DNA of 64,000 nt from Tetrahymena thermophila SB210. Taxonomy: Eukaryota > Ciliophora > Oligohymenophorea > Hymenostomatida > Tetrahymenidae. The stretch spans positions 620,001-684,000 of the forward strand of contig NW_002476212.1 in NCBI RefSeq assembly GCF_000189635.1. Reading direction: 5' to 3'. Of this stretch, positions 38,136 to 51,027 are shown in pieces. Below the pieces are notes generated by a model that saw nothing but the letters and a program-made list of their open reading frames with translations, had not been told where the DNA came from and did not search any database. Numbering within the stretch: position 1 is the first letter of the stretch; the number at the start of each line of letters is the position of its first letter. Made by a program: the position numbers and the translations under genes.

Positions 38136-39782
38136 TAAAATTTTAATAAATCAGTAGCCAGTCATTTTTATTTCCAAAAATTTTATTATTTTAATTATTA
38201 TCTAATATTTGTGATTCCTTTTATATGTGAAAAATCTATGCAAATAAACAAACACATAATCTAATTTTCATAAATATTTTTTTGAGTCTATAATTTATTT
38301 TTGGTCAATCAATATATTCTTGAGTTAGATGGATATTTTAAAGTATAAAGTTAATAATTAATTGATATTAAAAAAAATATTAGAGTTATTAAAAGAAAGT
38401 GTTCAAAATTAAAAAAAATATCAAGCTTATAAAATCTTTTTAAATATAAAATTAATGCGAGAAATTAAATTTTAACAATAAAAAAAAGCACAAATGAACT
38501 CCACTCTATAGGGTGATATTATAAAGAAATGTTTTAATAAAAAGTATATAATAGTTAGCAATATTGTAATTTAAGGTTCTATCCAAAATGAAATTTAATC
38601 AAATGCATATAATACAGTAAATTAATTGCAAGCCAATTAGTAAATTAGTGGTAAGTTAAAAATGTAATAAACTGCATTTAACAATTAAGAGTATCATTTA
38701 AAATCAGGTGTTAATAAAGTTAAATAAAATTTAGTAAAGATCATTGAGTAATATAATATCTAGAAATATTCCTTCTTAGAGAAACTGTGATAAGCTATTA
38801 AGAAAAACAGAGCAATCTAATAGTAACAAACAAATATACCGATAATAAAAATAGACTTTTAATATCTTTGGAAATTATGGTTATTAATTAGTTATAAGAA
38901 ATTTAATTAAAATAGAGACTTATTAATTATCTAGAGAAATGTATTAAATCATACTTTTGACTCTAACGAAGATATTTAAGTTTTTTATTACATTCAAGCC
39001 ATACATTTCAACTATTTGAAAAATATTGTCTAAATTATTATTTGATTAGGAATTATTAAAAGAATGATTGAATTCCTAAAAAGTCAATCAGTGCTAAAAT
39101 TTTATTTCAAAGCAATTGTAAATCTAAAGGTTTAATAAATAGGGAAATAGGTTTTTATAATTTTTAATATTCATTCTTAATTTCTTTCAATAATTCTCTT
39201 TTTTAGAGAAAAATTATGATCAAATACAAATCAATGTAATTTTTCTTATATAAAGGGTATCAATTTTTTTAACGCATATTCATACACTAACAAATAAACT
39301 ATTGAGCTAGTAAGTTTATAAATTAGTTTATAGTACTTGAAATAAATATACATACGGTATTTAAATATTTTAGCCCTAGAATTTATTGATTTTTGCTTCA
39401 TCACACTTAATTTTGTTTTAATTTGTTTTATAAGTTTTATTATTATGTATCCCAATTACTTATTAATTACTTACTTACTTGCTTACTGATTAGTTTCAAA
39501 ATTGTAAGAATAGTTATAATCTAATATAAATTTTATTCTAGCTCTGATTGATTAATGATAATATTCTAACAAAAATTCTATGGTTGTTATTCATTTTTTT
39601 ACTGAATTTTGTAATTTTTTGTAAGGTTTTAAATTTCTAAATTTCTAAGTTTCTAAATCATAATAAAAAAGAGACTTAACTATATTAATAAAACAATATT
39701 AAATAGAAATCAAGACATAACTTATATAAAATAATAAATCAAAAAAATAAATTATAAAAACCTAAAACAACATAGAACGAAT
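38136..39782. other. intergenic region with weak open frames
   Basis: AT-rich. A plus-strand frame of 98 codons (38494-38790, starting MNSTLQGDIIKKCFN) continues in the same frame past two TGAs to about 39220. This could be a decayed gene or chance. No domain or splice structure supports it. Confidence 0.4.
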
Positions 39783-41042
39783 ATGGAAAAAATGTAGTCA
39801 AACATATAAGAGAGCTAATCTGTAAAATCATAATAAAATTCATCAAAAAATTGCTTGATATGTTATAAAAAAGTAAGTAAATCTGCTCGAAATTACTTTA
39901 AGTTAAAAGAATGCTCACATAGATTTCATAAAGAATGCTTAGTAAGCTACATGTAAAGGGTAGAAAGTAATTAAAAATACAGCTGTTGCCCAAATTGTAA
40001 GAAGCCTTACAATTCTGAAAAAATTTTAAAATAAGGCATTTAACTAGAATGCAATATTGAATGCGTAATATGCTATTCATCATATACGTAGGAGAATATA
40101 CCTTGCTCTTTGCCATGCAATCACTTTTTTCATAAAGATTGCTTAGTTAAATGGAATGAGAGTTGCAAATCTGAAACTTCTCCTTGTCCATACTGCAGAA
40201 AAATGTATGAAGAAAAGGATATTTTACTGAGATGGGATGTTTTTGCAAAGCTTTAAAAATTGAAAGTAAGCTCAAACGAACCTAAATCTTCTTAATAAGA
40301 AGAAGTGTTTGAGGAGAGCACAATATCAAGTATTTCTTCTATGGGATTAGATTTAAGCTAGATTGAATCATCTACAAGTAGAAGTGATACAACAATGATT
40401 GAGGAATAAATTTCAGGTACTTTCTTTTAAGAGATTTCATAAAAAATAAATGAGGATAAATAAGAAAAAATTTCTTCAGATTAACTAAAAAAGTAGAGCG
40501 AATCACCAAAAAACCAATCAATATAAACAAATAATGAATAAACTTAAAATAGATAAAATTAATAAGCAGAGAAAATTTCCTTAAATAGTAAATAACAAAG
40601 TAATTAATTAGATATTATACATGAAGAAGATCTCGAATATAAATCAAAAAGTAATTAAAATACTAAAAAATAAACTGAAAATAGTTAATAAAACCCAAAA
40701 ATAGAAAATAAAATTGATGAAAAATCATAATGTCATATTTTGAAATCAAATAAAAACTAGCATCAAAACGAATTTCAAATATTTGTAAAAGATTTAAATG
40801 GATAAACATTTATAGTGAATGTTTCTCCAATGTTAAAAGTAAAAGAATTTTCTAATATGATAAGTCAAAGATCTAATATTGAAACGGAGTAGCTCAGATT
40901 TAGTTGTTAAGGTAAGAGCTTTTCAGTTTAAAACAATTCTGAAGAATTATTAGGAAATTTAAAAGTCGAAAAAAATTCAATAGTCCACTTATTATTAAGG
41001 CTTAAAGGAGGTTTCAATTAAGAACAACTCTAATTTATTTGA
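39783..41042 (+). CDS. tandem RING fingers fused to C-terminal ubiquitin-like domain
   Basis: Intronless, 419 aa; ATG 39783 is the first in frame, with a second at 39792. RING 1 (about 24-75): Cys24-x2-Cys27, CSHRFHKECL, CCPNC. RING 2 (about 94-137): Cys94-x2-Cys97, CNHFFHKDCL, CPYC. RING pairs like this bind E2 enzymes and act as ubiquitin ligases. Residues 145-325 are a Q/S/E/N-rich linker. From 330 a ubiquitin-like fold is plain: FQIFVKDLNGQTFIVNVSP, GK at the Lys48 position, a Lys at the Lys63 position, then HLLLRLKGG ending at Gly409-Gly410. A nine-residue tail FNQEQLQFI follows, as in ubiquitin precursors, so a deubiquitinase could expose the Gly-Gly end. Such a ligase-plus-modifier fusion is unusual. 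A USP7 gene lies 4 kb away, which is suggestive only. Confidence 0.9.
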
Positions 41043-42080
41043 TATATATATTTAAATGTACTTTATCTGTTTACTTTATATAAATTAATTATTTAATTTG
41101 ATTATCATAATAACTCTAATCTTAACAAATTTTTTTAAAATTCATTTTTATTTAATTGAAAAAACAAATAATATTTTTATCAGTTATTTATACCTTAAAT
41201 AATTTATTTATTTAATTAATTAATTAATTAATTAATTTAAATATTTATTATGCTGATTATTTTTATTTATTTAATGATCTAACAAAATATAATTATATTT
41301 AATAGCTATTTAATAAATGTAAAATAGTTAATATTTATTTCATTTTTTAAATTACAAATAAATATTAATTAATAAGATAATTACATGTTCGAAAGCTATT
41401 AATTTTTCTATTTTAAGAATTTTATATCATAATAAAATTAAAATAATGACTTTTATAAGAATGGCATCTGATAAGAAAAAAATTTAATATATTCTTCTAA
41501 TTTGATATAAAAATTGAGATGAAATAGAAATATAAACCATAGAAAAAACACTGATAAAATAAAATGGATTATTACAATTAATTATCAAAATTTAAATTAA
41601 TTCGATTATATATATGAAAATATTAAGGAGAAAGATCAATAAATATCTAAAAGTAAATTAAAATAAGAAATTAATAATTTATTTGAATGGTATGAATTAA
41701 GAAAATAGTAAGTAAGTAAGTAAATAAATACAATAAAAATAAATAATGTTAAATTTTTATTATTTTGAAAAAAATAAAAAAACCATTTTAAATAATTACT
41801 TTTTACACACTACTTAGAATACTATCAATTTGTTATAATAAATCTAGAATTGTAAAAAGATATTTTCTTTGATAAATTAATTCTAATGTTAGAGCGAATA
41901 TTTGCTTAAAATTATTTGATCTAATTTTTTCTCAGTTAATATCTTTTTATAATAAATAAATAAATATTAGAATATTTAGAATATTTGATTTTAATATTTC
42001 AGTCAATAGATAATGATGAATAAGCCTTACTTTTTTCATTAAACATTTTTAATTTTTTTTCTTATTTATTTATTTATGAA
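41043..42080. other. convergent 3' flanks
   Basis: Very AT-rich, including a (TTAA)n run at about 41211-41236. A minus-free plus-strand frame near 41523-41720 (…INNLFEWYELRKQ) lacks a start and was not called. Confidence 0.5.
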
Positions 42081-42740
42081 TCAAAATTATGTGTCATTTT
42101 CTTCAATATATTTTTTAGATAATTTAATTACGTCCTCTACAAATAAATCATATAAATCATCATCGCCTTTATAATCTGATTTCCACATATATTCTAAATA
42201 TTTTTCTGCAAACTTATCAAAGAAGAAGGCGTATACTACTATTTATTTATAGATTTTTAGCATTTACTCCATTTTGCAATCATAAATGAAAGCAGTTATT
42301 ATAATTTTATCTTTTTATATAAAGTTGCGCTTGATAAATTTAGAATCATTTGTTATTATTTTGATAGAAAAATTATCTTACTCACAATTAAAAATATTTG
42401 TTATATAATGCAAGAAATCTTCTGTTCCTTTCTTATTATTTGTTTTCAAAGGAACAATAAGCTATTTATCATCAAACATTTATTCATAATCTATTCTTTA
42501 TCTTCGCTTAAGATCTACATCTCCTCCAGTAATTTAATTTTAATCAGTTAATTAATCAACAAATGTATTTGTTTCATCATTTTCGTTACCCAAATTCTAT
42601 TCTATCTACGGATTACTTATAATAGATCTCAATTATTAATTTAGAGTATTTATAACATCTTAATTTTCATAAATCGACTATTTATCATATGTCTAATCTT
42701 AATAAATATTACTTTTGTTATTTTATATACTTTTACTCAT
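42081..42740 (-). CDS. unknown 219-aa protein
   Basis: Intronless, from MSKSIQNNKSNIYQDQ to TGA after ENDTQF. The first about 90 residues are polar and Q/N/D-rich. The rest looks folded: VPLKTNNKKGTEDFLHYITN, FSIKIITNDSKFIKRNF, KIIITAFIYDCKMEQMLK, VVYAFFFDKFAEKYLEYMW, then an acidic helical tail YDLFVEDVIKLSKKYIEEN. No membrane helix, signal peptide or known motif is seen. Balanced charged residues and richer composition than the flank support a real gene. The next gene upstream (42997-44367) has the same orientation, 256 bp away, with no sign of co-transcription. Confidence 0.75.
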
Positions 42741-42996
42741 TTATTTTATCTGCAATTAATTATGAAAATTAATAATACTAATTAGTGTTTTTGTATTTAT
42801 GTAAATAATTTATAAAATAAAATACAAAATACAAATGTAAATCATATATATTAATATATCCAATAATTAAAATCTAAAAATTAAATAGTCTTATTAAGAT
42901 AATAAACAAAGTTTTACAATGTTATTAAAAAGAGGGGTAGGTATCTTCTTTGTTTTTTTATTCATAAATAAGAAAATTGTAAAATAAATTCAAATA

Positions 42997-44367
42997 TCAT
43001 GAAATTTATTAATCAAAAACTATACTATCAGTCAAACTAAAATTCTTTTAATAATTATTCAAATATGAAAATATTTTCTTGTTTTAAAAGTGTATTTCTT
43101 CCTCATCTTTCTTTAATTTTAATTTATCGATTTGGCAAATTAAGCCATTTTTCTTTAGCAAAACCATTTCTTTGAACCCCTTTTAAAAATTATAATTATA
43201 AGTGAAATTAAGGATTTAATTTTATTAATACATTTAAATAGGTATAAATTAAATAAAAAATATATTTTTTTACTTAATCTTTTATTAGATTTATTAGCTC
43301 TTCAAAATATAATTTTTTCTCTAAAAATTTTATTTTTTCCTCTGAGTTATGTGTCATTTTAGTTAATAGTTTCTATTTTTAATTAAATTAGATTTTATTT
43401 TCTAATTATTTTTTTAAACAAATTGGTACCTTAAAAGCTTAGCAAAAAGAATTATTTTATTATGCTTCAAGGAGCTACAAGCATATTAAATCTCCATTAT
43501 CTTTTTCTCTATAAAATATAAACAAAACTCCTTCTTGAGATTTTTATATTAAACCATTTTCATCAATTTCGATTCTGGCAGAATTTAGGTTATTTATATT
43601 TTCTTCATTATTTTTTGTGCATATTTCTAGACTGTAAGGAACTTGCTAAGCTATACTCTTAGCAGGGTAATCTTTTACACAAATAAAATTTTAAGTCTCA
43701 TATATTTGAATCTCTATAACTTGAAGCTAGTGATGCTATGATGTGTAAATCAATGGATATTTATAAAAAACTAATGGCTTTATGCATTCAATTATACGGA
43801 CTGCCTCAAGCTTTTGGTTTAATAATTAGTATTACAAATTCAAAGCTTAAATAATAATAATAGCTTTTAAATTTTTAAAAGAAAAAAAGAGAAAAATTGT
43901 AAAATTTACAAAAATTCTTACTTTTAGATTCAGATTTTTATTAATTTTTTCCATCTAGTTGATTAACTCATCTTAGTTTAGGAAATATATATTATTTCTA
44001 TGAATGACAGTGTGTATAAAAACGCTTTAAAAACTCCTCTAATTTTGGCTCAAAATTGACTCATCAACTATTGTAGGAGATTATAATCTCCCTTGATGGT
44101 CTATTGTCATAGATAAAACTGCATCTCTCTTATTTATATATCTCTAAGACTGATATAGCGATGTTTTATTTACGTTTCTATATGGCATGAGAGAGTTTAT
44201 TAATCTTTGCTTTTAGGTTAGATTTACATTTATGAATTAAAATTTATAAGAATTATATTTACAGTTAATGGAGGAATAGTTCTTTAAGTATTAAAAAAAT
44301 ATTTGTAAAGCATTTTAGTGGGAGCGTAAAGACCAATTAGTCCTCCAACAAAGTAAATAAATTTCAT
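42997..44367 (-). CDS. unknown four-exon protein, 370 aa
   Basis: Exons 44263-44367, 43922-44209, 43274-43810 and 42997-43179; GT..AG introns of 53, 111 and 94 bp, all phase 0. The N-terminus MKFIYFVGGLIGLYAPTK has one hydrophobic stretch that could be a signal anchor. Exon 2 holds INKRDAVLSMTIDHQGRLQS and SVFIHTVIHRNNIYFLN. Exon 3 holds LEAVRIIECIKPLVFYKYPL, IEIQIYETQNFICVKDYP and LFIFYREKDNGDLICLQLL, a beta-rich pattern. The C-terminal part is a coiled-coil-like helix (EEKIKFLEKKLYFEELINLI). The acceptor of intron 2 (CCAAAAG) lacks a pyrimidine tract but is the one that keeps frame. It is not recognised; it may be a membrane-anchored or mitochondrial protein. Confidence 0.68.
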
Positions 44368-45117
44368 AAAGCTAAATTTTTATATATTTGCTTGTTTGTT
44401 CTTGAAGTTTTATGAACCAAATATCTAGAAATTGCTAATTAAAAATTAAAATACTGACTTTTAAAATTAAAAATGATTAAAAAAAGATATAAAATTGTGA
44501 ATGTGAATTTTAACAAAGAATAATTTTAAAATTGTTGATCTATTCGTTAATTTTTTTAAAGCTTAGATTTAATAAAATTGTTATTTTAATAAATTAAATT
44601 TGCTTAATTTGCCTAAGTATTAGTTATTTTTAATTTTTTAAAAGAGATAGATTTATTTAATTTGAGAAAATTAATTATTTAAAAGTATTTTGATTTCATG
44701 TTTAATCTATCTATTAAGTTATTGATTGAAATTTATTTTAGTAATTTAAAAAATTAAAATTGAATTTAAATAGAACTTATAAAATTTATCCTCACTTGTT
44801 TCTTAAAAAGATTAGTGTATAATATTTATTTATTCATTCATGTCTTAAATGCTCTAAAAGTTCATATGAAATCTAAATTCCTATTTTTGATGTGGTAAAT
44901 ACAAACAAAGAGTTACTAACTCTTTTTGACTTCATATGAACCTTCCAAAGTAAAAGAAAATCATAAATAAATTGATTGTTTGTACAAGTCAAAGAACTGA
45001 GTTCGATTAGTATTTTGTTAAAAACTTTATTATTATATTAATTGACTTTTATATAATAAAATAAATTATACCTATTTATTTATTTACAAATCCAAAGCTT
45101 AAAAAATACAATCGTCT
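44368..45117. other. divergent promoter region with nested palindromes
   Basis: 5' flanks of the leftward four-exon gene and the rightward USP7 gene. Apart from the palindromes listed separately, it shows only AT-rich sequence. Confidence 0.55.
44859..44944. repeat. nested inverted repeat upstream of USP7 gene
   Basis: TTCATATGAA occurs at 44861-44870 and 44931-44940, flanked so that AGTTCATATGAA and TTCATATGAACC face each other. Between them AAAGAGTT ACT AACTCTTT forms an eight-base-pair hairpin (44907-44925) followed by T residues. It lies about 180 bp before the USP7 ATG. It may be a protein-binding palindrome, a small RNA end or chance. Confidence 0.4.
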
Positions 45118-48100
45118 ATGAGCAAGATTGTTAAGCATAATAGCAAGCTTTAATAAAAGGTTAAGAAATTCAAGATCAATGAAGCTAGTGAAGATAAGGA
45201 CACCAATGAAGAAGATGATGATATATAAAATTTTGAACACTTAGATGTATAAAAGTAGAAAAAAATTCAAAGCAGCAAATAAGCAACTTCTTCATCTTCT
45301 TCAAATTACCATTTAGCTAATTAAAATAATTCAAAGCTTTATGCATAAGATATTTCGTTCACAATAGACGAGTCAGAGGAAGAATTAGCTATCCCTAATT
45401 AACCATTAAAACATGCGTTCAAGAAAAAAATTAGAAATAGTAGTTAGAGCAGCAGTAGCGAACGAGATGAATTTGCTAATTTAAAAAGTAATTAAGATGC
45501 TGCTTAAAGAAATGCTAAGTAGAATAACGGCAAAAAAGTTAATAACAGTAAAGGATTTCCTGCAGTGAATTATTCAAATTAGTAAGATTATAAAAGCGCC
45601 CCAGATATGAAAGACAGCTCTAAGTATAAAAATAAAGAAATCTCTTCTAAGTAGGATATTTAAAAGCTTTCAAAAAATTTTGAAAATGATTAACTTATCA
45701 ATAAACCTTAAAAAAAAATTAAACGAGACACTTTTTCGTCAAAATTTGTAAATGAGGAAAAAAATTAAATAGAAGGAGAAAGAACTAATAATTCTGATAA
45801 AAGCATCGAGACAGCAATAAATAATAAAGAAAATCTTAAAAATGGATCACTAAGTAACCAAAATTAAAAGGTTTTAACTAACTTTAATCAGTAAAATCAA
45901 AATCTAAATGAAAAACCAAGCATCAAAGCATTGTTTTTGGAAGAAAATGAAGATATGTCAACAAATAATAAATAGGTTAAAAAGAAAGATTAAGCATTAC
46001 ACATCCAAGTTATAGATTTGGAAGTGTCTGACGATGAAAGGAAGAATGTTTATTTGCAAAAAGGAGAAAAGCAACAAGAATTAGAATAATCTGCTATTGA
46101 ATAAAAGATAATTAAAGGTTACTCTTCTGTTTCTTAGAAAAAATTAAAATAAGAGAATAAGCTAAATAGTAGCTTTGATAGCTACAGTAATGCAGATGGA
46201 TTATCTATATAGGCTTAAGGATCTAATTCCTCTCAGATGGATATCAGATCTATCAATTAAGTTAATTTGTTAGATAATGGTGATAATGATAGTATTTTGT
46301 GCAATTATAGCAATCTTGATGAAGATTAGGATTAAAATTATAGTAATTTAATTGGATTAACTAGCAATAACTTAAATAATAGTTACATGGAGGATGAAGA
46401 AGATGATTTATTTGACACTATTAAAATTAAAAAAAAGACTAATGCATATGAAATAATCAATCAAACAGGTGATTTAAATAAGCAGATTAACACGAATATG
46501 AGATTTAATCATAATAATTCTCATAAGAGTGGAATTTCATCTGATAGTTCACTTCAAATTCACTAGAAGTCACCATCAAAATAACCAGCTAGAAGTAGTT
46601 TTAGTCCTATATAAAATATGAAGAAAGATTAATAAAACAATATGAGCAGTAGTAATTTTAGTCATTCTGTTAGTGCTAATTAGCTTAACATTACAAGTAA
46701 TAAAAAAAAAGATGCCAAAGGTTAACAAGGATTAAGTTCAAACCAAAGCAAAATTAATATAGATTATTAACAAGAAGAACTTTAGAATATTAGTAATATA
46801 GAGGAAGAAATTTTTGAGGTCAACGAGCTTCCAAAAGAAAAAACTAGAATTTTATGGATATTTAATAGCGTTCATTTTATTGAGAGGCTAACAAATAATG
46901 GACATTTTCTTGAAGGTTAGGAAATAATAACTTAAAATGGTAAAAAATGGATATTGTAGATTTCGTACAATGAAAAGTTATAGCAGATAGAGTGTGTTTT
47001 TAGCAGATAAAAGAAGGAAGATACTTCAAAACAATAATTTTATTATTTGTTTAAATTTTATGCTTTGAGCCAAACAGAAAGTATCATTGATAAAAGCTAT
47101 AACGGAAATAAAACATTTTCTATTGAAAGTCTTTCACAATCATTTAATTTCCCTTTAGATATTGAATTAATTCTTGAAAAATACTAACATATCATTTTTG
47201 AGTTGACTCTTACACCAAATAGATTGTAATTTTATAATTCCAAGGAAGAAACTAACTATGTTGGACTTTTAAATGAAGGTCAAACTTGCTATATGAATTC
47301 TTATCTTTAAACGCTATTTCATATCAAAGCATTTGTAAAATTAGTGTACTCTATTCCAACTGATAAAGAATCAGAGCCTGTTTTTCCTAATTCTTTGTAG
47401 GTCCTCTTCTATTAGCTCCAAAGTAGAGGGAGTTATTGTACAACTACAGAGTTGCTTAAAAGTTTTTAATGGGATAAATCTAAAGCAAGAATACAGTAAG
47501 ATGTCCAAGAATTCTCTTGCCTTTTTATAGAATATTTAGAAAGCAAGGCAGAAAAAATTCCATAACTCAAAGGTAAGCTTTTAATATTCTAATTTTTTTA
47601 CCACATTTTAGAAAAAATGTTAAAAATTTCATTTGCAATTATTTGAAACATTTTATTCTTTTAAATTGATGCTTTTTAATAAAATAAATGTTCTAATGAA
47701 GTTTTTATTGAATAGGTTAAATAAAACACCTTTTCTAAGGTAAGATTTAAAATTACATAAAGTGCATTAACGTTGAATATGAAAGTGTTAGAGAGGAATC
47801 CTTTTTTGAGATCAGCTTAAATTTGAAAGGATGCAAAAACATATACGAATCGCTAGATGATTATGTAAAAGAAGAGTTACTAGAAAAGGATAACAAGTAT
47901 GATACTGGTGATGCAAGATATTAAAAATAAGATGCGAAAAAGGGAATAAAAATATTGGAATTGCCACCAGTTTTATTTTTCCACTTGAAGAGATTCTAAT
48001 TTGATTACTAAACAGGAAGAAATATAAAAATAGTTGATTAACATCAATATTACGAGGAAATAGACATGACAAAATATATTGCAAATCCCACAAAAGACGA

Positions 48101-51027
48101 GTGCTACAAATATTAATTATTCGCTGTGTTGGTCCACAGTGGAGATTTTTCTTCTTCAGGACATTATTATGCCTACATACGTCCTGATCCTAAACAAAAT
48201 AACTGGTTCAAATTCAATGATTCTATTGTGGAAAAATCTTCTAAAAAGCAGGTAAACAGATCTCTTTAAATCATTGAATAATATTTTTTATTATAGTAAG
48301 AATAGATAAAATTTACTTAGATAATTCAAAAAAAATATTTTGCAGTTTATTTTAAATCAATTATTTTAACATTTTCTTATTAAATAGGCACTTGATTACT
48401 CTTTTGGAGGAAAAGTATTTTTTAAAGGCTTTGATAAAACCAAAAAATAATTGGCATATGAAAATATGTCAATAAACTCAACTGCTTACATGTTAGTGTA
48501 TATAAACAAAAGAGAAATTAATAATATCTTAGCTGAAATTCCAATATAAAATGTACCAAAGTGGGTAATCGACCAAGAAGATTAACTCATTTAAAATTAT
48601 CTTCTTAAATAAAAGTTATCAAGGTAAAAAATAATTTAAGTGTTTAATTATTTTAATTTGATTAACTCATCTAAAAACTATGTTCAATCATTTACTTTTG
48701 GATTTTTTAATTATAAAAGTATAAAATAAAAGAGTTTTTAAAAAATATTTTTTTATAAATCTATCAGGATTGTTTAAGTAAGGATAACCTCGTTTGATTT
48801 ACTAAAGAAATAGCAACAGACTTGTGGAATTTACTTTTAAAAATAAACCAAAAGAGATGAATAACCAGAAATAAACGAGAGCATAATTTATAAGAAAGAA
48901 GTGGATAAAAGCAAAACATTTAAGGAGTTTTTTGAGGAGTTATGCTCTGAAATCGGAGCGGAACCTGAAGATTTAGGTTTATGGAAAATTGATTACCTTC
49001 CCAATAGCGTGGAAAAATTAACAAACTAAATCAAAAAACTAGTGACACATGGATAGGAGTTAATAGAAAAAGTATATTTTGAAAACTTCCCCAACTAATA
49101 AAATTCTAATACAGCTACAAACTTAAATTAATACCCAGCTCCTGTATTTGTAATCATACCCATTAGCACAAGCAAATTTGTGGGTAACAGATAAATATTC
49201 TAACAAGGGCCAGATGGCTAGATTGAAATAAAAAAGCAAGATAAAATTTCATCAAATGGTGAGAAGCGAATGAGCTCTTAAAATGACTGGAACAGGTATT
49301 TCTAATTTTAAGAAGGAACCCTAATGCTAATTATTATTAAGAGTTTCGAATACACAAAAGAGGGAGTTAAAATATAATTTATAGATTATATTTATTACAA
49401 TCCACTTAGTACATTTTCTTAGCTCTCTGAAGAAATAATCAAAAAGAAGAGACTTGATATGTGTTCATTTTAATTCTACAAAGAAGAAAGTTATAATGTC
49501 CAAAAGTTAAGTGTAGAAGTAAATGGCCAAACCCACTTAAAGAATATATTTAATTCTACAGATTGTGGAGTCATCATCATTTCTTACGAGTCTAAATTAT
49601 CCAAAGAAAACAATATTTCCATTATAAGCTACTATTAATAGTTAGAAGATCAAGTAAGAGTAAGATTTGTGTTTTCTTCCAACCCTCTCTCTGTAAATAC
49701 AGTCTCAGCGAGTATGAATTCTGCCACATCTCCCTTTTAAAATATATAATAAAATGCAAATAAATTAAACAATTAATAAAGTGCAGTTGCTAATACCTTT
49801 TTTACTGATACATCAAACAATCAAAATAAGATAAATACAACATAAATAGATCCTCATCAATTCCTTAAAAACTTTTAACTTAATAGCCTTTTACCAAATG
49901 AAGGCATCTAATTTGATAAAATATTCTTAAAAACAATAAAATACTCATAATTGTAGATGAGCTTATTTAATTGTCTCAAAGAATATTTAAGAGAGTAAAT
50001 CAAATAATATTATCCATATCAATCAGATTCTCCAAACTCCATGGAGAGTGAAGAAGTTGTAAAAAGTTCTAACTTTTTAACGAACCCTAAAAAGCTTACT
50101 CAAAATGTCAACATTTAGGCCATAGAGCAATTTATAAATCTTGATGATTCCTTCCATGAATATATATTATTTAAGTGCAAGATGAGAAAGAGAAATATAG
50201 AAGAAATCCCTTTTTTCCAAAGCTCTGTGAGCGAAACATCTCTTCAAGATTTATTTAAGCATTTTGACAATACAATAGTTCTGCATTTTGATTTTTCCAA
50301 ATCCTTAAGGGCCAAAGACAGAGATTAGAAATTAGTAATTGAGTATGTTCTGTATTCCAACTCCTTTAATAAAATATATGCCAACTAAGTCATTGACATA
50401 GATAAAACTGCCAACATGCAGACACTTGGAAATTTACTTAAATAATAAAAATTTTTCAAAGAATATATGTAAGCAGAATAAGATTATGCACAAAAACAAG
50501 GTATAATACCACCTTCAATTGTAAAGGTATGTTAGCTCTCAAGAGATAATCCAAATAGGATTGAGCTGTATTATACAGAATCTACAAAGCTTAATACCAT
50601 AAAAAAGAATTAGTTAATAAGAGTAGAATTGCATTAAGAAATTAAAGAATCTGAAATCCTATATATTTGCCATTAAACTACTAAAAATGGAGTAGAAGCA
50701 TTTGATAATCCATTCTCTTTCCCATTATCTGTATATTGGAAGGTTAAAGAATTAAAAAATAAAGTTGTTTAAATTTTAACAGACCGTTAAATAATATTTG
50801 ATGGTAAAAAGGTAGAGGTCAACAGAGATAATCTATAAATAATTCTATACTCTGAATATTCAAAATACGACAGTGCTTCATTGCAAGTGGAAGACACTAA
50901 TGAGAAATTAATAAAGCATGAAATAGATATAGACTCATTTAAAAATAAATGTGGGTATTTAGAAATACAACACATAAATTTATTGTCTTCGACAGATAAC
51001 AAAGCAATCAAATTTGACATAAATTGA
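45118..51027 (+). CDS. USP7: USP7-type ubiquitin-specific protease
   Basis: Four exons, 45118-47572, 47716-48251, 48388-48623 and 48768-51027; introns of 143, 136 and 144 bp; phases close to 1828 aa. Domains: a Q/N/S-rich N-terminal extension (1 to about 560), a TRAF/MATH-like domain (about 580-710, ILWIFNSVHFIERL...LTPN), and the catalytic domain with Cys724 in NEGQTCYMNSYLQTLF, His968 in SGHYYAYIRP and Asp987 in WFKFND. Their spacing matches the human USP7 triad. The sequence TAYMLVYINKREI closes the catalytic domain. Exon 4 encodes the C-terminal ubiquitin-like (HUBL) array found in USP7 (PITSTSKFVGNR..., LWKIDYLPNSVEK). The enzyme removes ubiquitin from substrates, mostly nuclear. The N-terminal extension is much longer than in animals (about 60 residues there). 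Identity is strong. Confidence 0.94.

Noticed and set aside
38494..38790. 98-codon plus-strand frame, MNSTLQGDIIKKCFN...
   Set aside because: With TGA as sole stop, about one in five random frames is this long. No domain, splice site or conservation was seen.
41462..41720. Possible short gene MASDKKK... and a following frame INNLFEWYELRKQ
   Set aside because: The pieces cannot be joined by GT..AG introns and lack recognisable domains.
44990..45020. GTTCGATTAG, tRNA B-box-like
   Set aside because: No matching A box, acceptor stem or T-loop pairing could be formed.
47812..48093. 93-codon minus-strand frame
   Set aside because: Antisense to the USP7 catalytic domain.
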